DNA of 64,000 bases from contig JAFVIB010000042.1 in the NCBI GenBank assembly GCA_017474235.1, positions 26,960-90,959 of the forward strand, written 5' to 3'. Position 1 is the stretch's first letter, and each line of letters begins with the position of its first letter. Source of the stretch: Alistipes sp. (GTDB taxonomy: Bacteria > Bacteroidota > Bacteroidia > Bacteroidales > Rikenellaceae). Shown here one piece after another: positions 61,146 through 64,000 of the stretch. Under the pieces are notes generated by a model. The model was not told where the DNA came from, made no database searches, and saw only the letters and a program-made list of their open reading frames with translations. The position numbers were made by a program, and so were the translations under genes.

Positions 61146-61889
61146 ATGAAAAAAGTATTGATTTTTATGTCTATTTTGTCAATGTTGTTCGGTTGCCACA
61201 AGAAGAGTGCAACCACCTATCCGCAGGATGTTGTTACAGCAGCCGATGGCTCGCAGATTACTTTTACCTTCTATGCTCACGCCTCGTTCTCTATCGCGTG
61301 GCAGGGTAAGACTATCTATATAGACCCTGTGGGCGAGTTTGATTGGGATAGCCAGCCAAAGGGCGACATTATCCTTATCACCCACTCACACTACGACCAC
61401 CTTGAGCTTCCGACTATTGAGCGACTGAGGGGCGAGGGTAGCGTTGTGGTCTGCGATAAGACCTCTGCCGCCGCTTTTGAGCACGACTGTATCACTATGC
61501 TCCCGGGCTCTACGGCAAACCCACTCGAGGGCATTACAATTAAGGCAACCCCTGCCTATAATATCACCGAGGGTCATACCGACTTCCACCCGCAGTCACG
61601 CGAAGATTGTGGCTATCTTATTACCCTCGGAGGTACAACAATCTATGTCGCAGGAGATACCGAGAATAACGCCGATGTCCTCTCTATTAAGGGTGTAGAT
61701 ATTGCCTTTCTGCCTGTAAATCAACCATATACAATGACCGTTGAGCAGGCTGCCGAGGTTGTCTCAGCCCTGCGCCCTCAAATCTTCTATCCATACCACT
61801 ATGGTCAGGTCGATGATAAGACCGACATTGAAGCACTGAGAAAGGCGGTAGAGGGTATTACTGATTGTAGAGTGTTCCCTATGGAATAA
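61146..61889 (+). CDS. MBL-fold metallohydrolase, lipoprotein
   Basis: 247 residues: signal peptide with lipobox LFGC (Cys17), then an UlaG-type metallo-beta-lactamase fold. Metal ligands: THSHYDHLE (HxHxDH), the Asp in YVAGDTEN, and a late His in FYPYHYGQ. ITFTFYAHASFSIAWQGKTIYIDP is the common start of this branch. Periplasmic location with a lipid anchor is unusual for UlaG-like enzymes. Substrate unknown. A repeat fragment (AACGCAGCTATCTAC...) begins inside its stop codon. Confidence 0.87.
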   Translation: MKKVLIFMSILSMLFGCHKKSATTYPQDVVTAADGSQITFTFYAHASFSIAWQGKTIYIDPVGEFDWDSQPKGDIILITHSHYDHLELPTIERLRGEGSVVVCDKTSAAAFEHDCITMLPGSTANPLEGITIKATPAYNITEGHTDFHPQSREDCGYLITLGGTTIYVAGDTENNADVLSIKGVDIAFLPVNQPYTMTVEQAAEVVSALRPQIFYPYHYGQVDDKTDIEALRKAVEGITDCRVFPME

Positions 61890-61925
61890 CGCAGCTATCT
61901 ACTTTCGCTAAACGATAAAATAGGG
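61888..61925. repeat. Solo left module of the hairpin repeat family
   Basis: AACGCAGCTATCTACTTTCG matches the left module at 22,358 (AACGCGGCTATCTACTGCCG) with three differences and, as there, begins at the stop codon of the upstream gene (reading TAACGC). No hairpin or right module follows. Confidence 0.6.
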
Positions 61926-61930
61926 TGCTA

Positions 61931-62806
61931 CTATTTGAGATATAGACTAAAGAATTTCCATATCTCGGCTGCGGTATTCATATCCTTCTCTGCCCACGAG
62001 TGTTTTCCTCCGACAACCTCATAGAACCACACTTGGTTGCCGTTCTTGCCGCCGATATATCTATGGGCGATGACCTTATTGCGAATTATTGGCAGCGTCT
62101 CTGTCTCTTCGTGTGTACAGCGATTTTCAGCTGCCCACAGCCCTACGGCACGCGGTGTGGCTATATCTGCACCCCAGCCGTCATTATTATAAGGGTCGCC
62201 ATTCCAGCGTGACAGGTTGTCCTCTGTCCCGTGTACCTCCATCAGAGGTATAGGCTCTTTAGGCTTGAGTGTACGGTACATACACTCCATAATATGACCC
62301 GATACTGAGGCTACGGCAGCAAAGGTCTTAGGGGCTTTATAGGCTATCATATAGCTCATTGCGCCACCGTTTGAGTGACCCGTAGCAAAGACATTCTCTT
62401 TCGAGAGAGAGTACTCTTTCTGAAGATGTTTCACAAGTCGCACAGCAAAACCCACATCATCGCGCATCAGTCCGTTGTCGATATGGAATTGATATCCCAC
62501 ACTCCAATACCTCTTTCCCTTGTGGTCTTGAGGTCCGCGAGGGTAGCAAATCATAAAGCCCTCACTATCTGCCACGGGCTGAAAACCGTACTTGATTGAC
62601 GGAATATCGCGCGAGCCGTAACCGTGAAAGACCATCAGCAGTGGTGCATCAGCCTTTAGGTTGTTGGGTGTGTAGAGTGTGTATTGATACTCCACCCCTT
62701 TGTGGCGAAATGTATGCTCCGAGAGCGTGCCTGTGCCGTTTATACCCTCCGCCGCAGCATAACCGAGCGTGCAGAGCAGCAGTAAAAGCGTAAAAATCTT
62801 TTTCAT
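61931..62806 (-). CDS. Exported alpha/beta-hydrolase, PHB-depolymerase/feruloyl-esterase-like
   Basis: 291 residues with a signal peptide (1-19). The catalytic Ser is in FATGHSNGGAMS (GxSxG), the oxyanion region in LLMVFHGYGS, and His in VVGGKHSWAE near the C-terminus. The layout is that of LpqC/PHB depolymerase-like esterases and family CE1. Probably cleaves an ester in a plant or host glycan; the actual substrate is unknown. The -7 box is at 62826-62833. Confidence 0.85.
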   Translation of the reverse strand: MKKIFTLLLLLCTLGYAAAEGINGTGTLSEHTFRHKGVEYQYTLYTPNNLKADAPLLMVFHGYGSRDIPSIKYGFQPVADSEGFMICYPRGPQDHKGKRYWSVGYQFHIDNGLMRDDVGFAVRLVKHLQKEYSLSKENVFATGHSNGGAMSYMIAYKAPKTFAAVASVSGHIMECMYRTLKPKEPIPLMEVHGTEDNLSRWNGDPYNNDGWGADIATPRAVGLWAAENRCTHEETETLPIIRNKVIAHRYIGGKNGNQVWFYEVVGGKHSWAEKDMNTAAEIWKFFSLYLK

Positions 62807-62825
62807 TTATAGTTGTTTGTTTATA

Positions 62826-62833
62826 CAAAGTTA
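62826..62833 (-). promoter_or_regulatory. Promoter -7 box of the esterase gene (TAACTTTG)
   Basis: TAACTTTG on the minus strand, 19 bases before the start, with TTTG 20 bases upstream. Confidence 0.65.
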
Positions 62834-63009
62834 ATCAAAATCTGTTGAAGTTGCAAAAAATAGATATACCTATATATATTATATAAGGGAAATTGTGGCT
62901 GAAAAATAATTTTGAGGATAAGTCGCTGATAATTAGGAGAGTGAACAATATAGGACAAAAAATATTCAAAAAAAGTTTTTAAAAAATTTGCAAATATCAA
63001 ATTAATGTC

Positions 63010-63018
63010 GTTACTTTG
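63010..63018 (+). promoter_or_regulatory. Possible first rRNA promoter (P1)
   Basis: GTTACTTTG lies about 115 bases before P2 and is followed by CACC, but TACTTTG is one base short of TAnnTTTG. The rest of this 620-base region before 16S is AT-rich and has no gene. Confidence 0.4.
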
Positions 63019-63099
63019 CACCCGCAATCAGGTCCGATAGAGGGTTTGAGCGCAGAAAATGGTTCTTAAAAAATTTTTAAAACATTTTTTCAAGAAAAA

Positions 63100-63131
63100 T
63101 TTGGAGAATTGAAAAAGTTGCCTTACCTTTG
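63100..63131 (+). promoter_or_regulatory. rRNA promoter P2
   Basis: TTTG (63100-63103), 20 bases, TACCTTTG (63124-63131), followed by CAACCGCTTTC. It repeats almost exactly as P3, 106 bases on. Confidence 0.8.
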
Positions 63132-63205
63132 CAACCGCTTTCGCGTTAAAACGAAAGTCTCCGATTTGGTTCTTCGAAAAAAAGTTAAAGATTTTTTCAA
63201 AAAGA

Positions 63206-63237
63206 TTTGGAAGTTTGGGAAAGTTGCCTTACCTTTG
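63206..63237 (+). promoter_or_regulatory. rRNA promoter P3
   Basis: TTTG (63206-63209), 20 bases, TACCTTTG (63230-63237), with the shared stretch GTTGCCTTACCTTTGCAACC. It lies about 190 bases before the mature 16S start. Confidence 0.8.
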
Positions 63238-63426
63238 CAACCGCTTTCCGCTTCAAAAATCGGGAAGAGAAACAGAGAGATTGATAGACTTCGGTCTTGA
63301 GATACAAATTCGTTCTTTGAGGTATTTGAGCAGCTAAATAAAGTTTTTCCACACTCGCAAGAGTGTAATTTCAAAAACACAATTACCTTTGAGATTAGAG
63401 CTAAGATTTAATTAATTCTTTTTTTT

Positions 63427-63688
<262 letters not shown>

Positions 63689-63961
63689 GTAATGACATCT
63701 CTAGAATCAGTACCAGAATTTTTAGAATTACTTTTAGCTTGTGAAAAAATAGGATGTTCAATAAAAAATAATATAGGTCCAAAAGATGAATTAGTCGATT
63801 TAATAAATAGAGATAAAACAACAAGATTGTTTATTTGTTCAGATTATACTGATGTAGAAATTGTTCAAGCAATAAAAGATAATACACAAGTTCAAAATGT
63901 AATCGGATTATCTCCATTAAATTCAACAAAGAGAGAATATGTAAGAGAAAAAATATATTAG
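63689..63961 (+). pseudogene. Foreign AT-rich fragment: partial acyl-CoA-synthetase-like coding sequence
   Basis: From about 63,689 the DNA is very AT-rich and its codon use (AAA, ATA, AGA, TTA) is unlike the rest of the window. It encodes VVMTSLESVPEFLELLLACE, then KIGCSIKNNIGPKDELVDLI, which resembles the N-terminal part of AMP-forming acyl-CoA synthetases (xxPEFxxLLLACEKIGxxxK). The frame stops at TAG 63959-63961; a shift of reading frame continues LEEIDSRYTKNSVS to the end, so a frameshift or sequence error is likely. It probably comes from a low-GC Firmicute-like genome. Confidence 0.55.
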
Positions 63962-64000
63962 AAGAAATAGATTCAAGGTATACAAAAAATTCAGTTTCAA

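Overview
The window is about 63.7 kb of a Bacteroidota (Bacteroidales) chromosome. The partial 16S rRNA near the right end reads like Alistipes/Rikenellaceae. Other signs agree: many genes are preceded by the Bacteroidota -7 box TAnnTTTG (often with TTTG about 19-20 bases upstream), Shine-Dalgarno sites are nearly absent, and the gene families are typical (V-type ATPase, HU/CCDC81-like protein, LptE, DUF349, DUF2147, DPP-IV, fimbrillin-like lipoprotein). The last ~310 bases do not belong to this genome: the 16S sequence stops at about 63,688 and runs into AT-rich DNA coding for part of an acyl-CoA-synthetase-like protein, most simply an assembly chimera.

Layout, left to right. 1-1.4 kb: end of a V-type ATPase operon (subunits I and K), then a repeat cluster and a lipoprotein with seven WKNG-type repeats. 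3.2-8.6 kb (minus): transketolase and the tig-clpP-clpX protein quality-control cluster. 8.7-13.9 kb (plus): glutaminyl cyclase, M20 amidohydrolase, RNase R and the menaquinone enzyme MqnC. 14-20 kb (minus): DUF349 protein, CTP synthase, YidC and a DEDDy exonuclease. 20.2-26.9 kb (plus): TPM-domain protein, LemA, response regulator; acetate kinase with a Ptb-type phosphotransacylase; AroQ and a polysaccharide flippase. 26.8-33.4 kb (minus): M50-like protease, PRPP synthetase, EngB, alpha-galactosidase, GlmS. 33.6-36.7 kb (plus): HU-like protein, sigma-54 activator, LptE, TPR-like protein, SecG. 36.8-43.0 kb (minus): a gene relic, then a compact [FeFe]-hydrogenase operon (hydA-hydE-hydG-hydF) ending in a PLP-dependent threonine-aldolase-like enzyme. 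43-48 kb (minus): fimbrillin-like lipoprotein, DPP-IV, PfkB kinase, PfkA. 48.3-50.4 kb (plus): an isolated RecA-fold ATPase plus zinc-ribbon/Toprim primase-like pair associated with a 26-bp perfect inverted repeat. 50.3-54.6 kb (minus): thiamine salvage (PnuC-type transporter, thiamine pyrophosphokinase) and a PspC/PadR/DUF2807 envelope-stress-like cluster. 54.7-57.8 kb (minus): three tandem TIM-barrel lipoproteins. 57.9-62.8 kb: DUF2147 protein, phosphoethanolamine transferase with a membrane PHP phosphoesterase, MBL-fold lipoprotein, esterase. 63.0-63.7 kb: tandem rRNA promoters and the 16S 5' end.

Most of this is core metabolism and envelope biology. The observations most worth following are a modular hairpin repeat family that sits against stop codons at five sites; the PLP aldolase inside the hydrogenase maturation operon; the orphan helicase/primase-like pair with its inverted repeat; and the triplicated periplasmic TIM-barrel lipoproteins. 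No tRNA, CRISPR array, integrase or transposase was seen.
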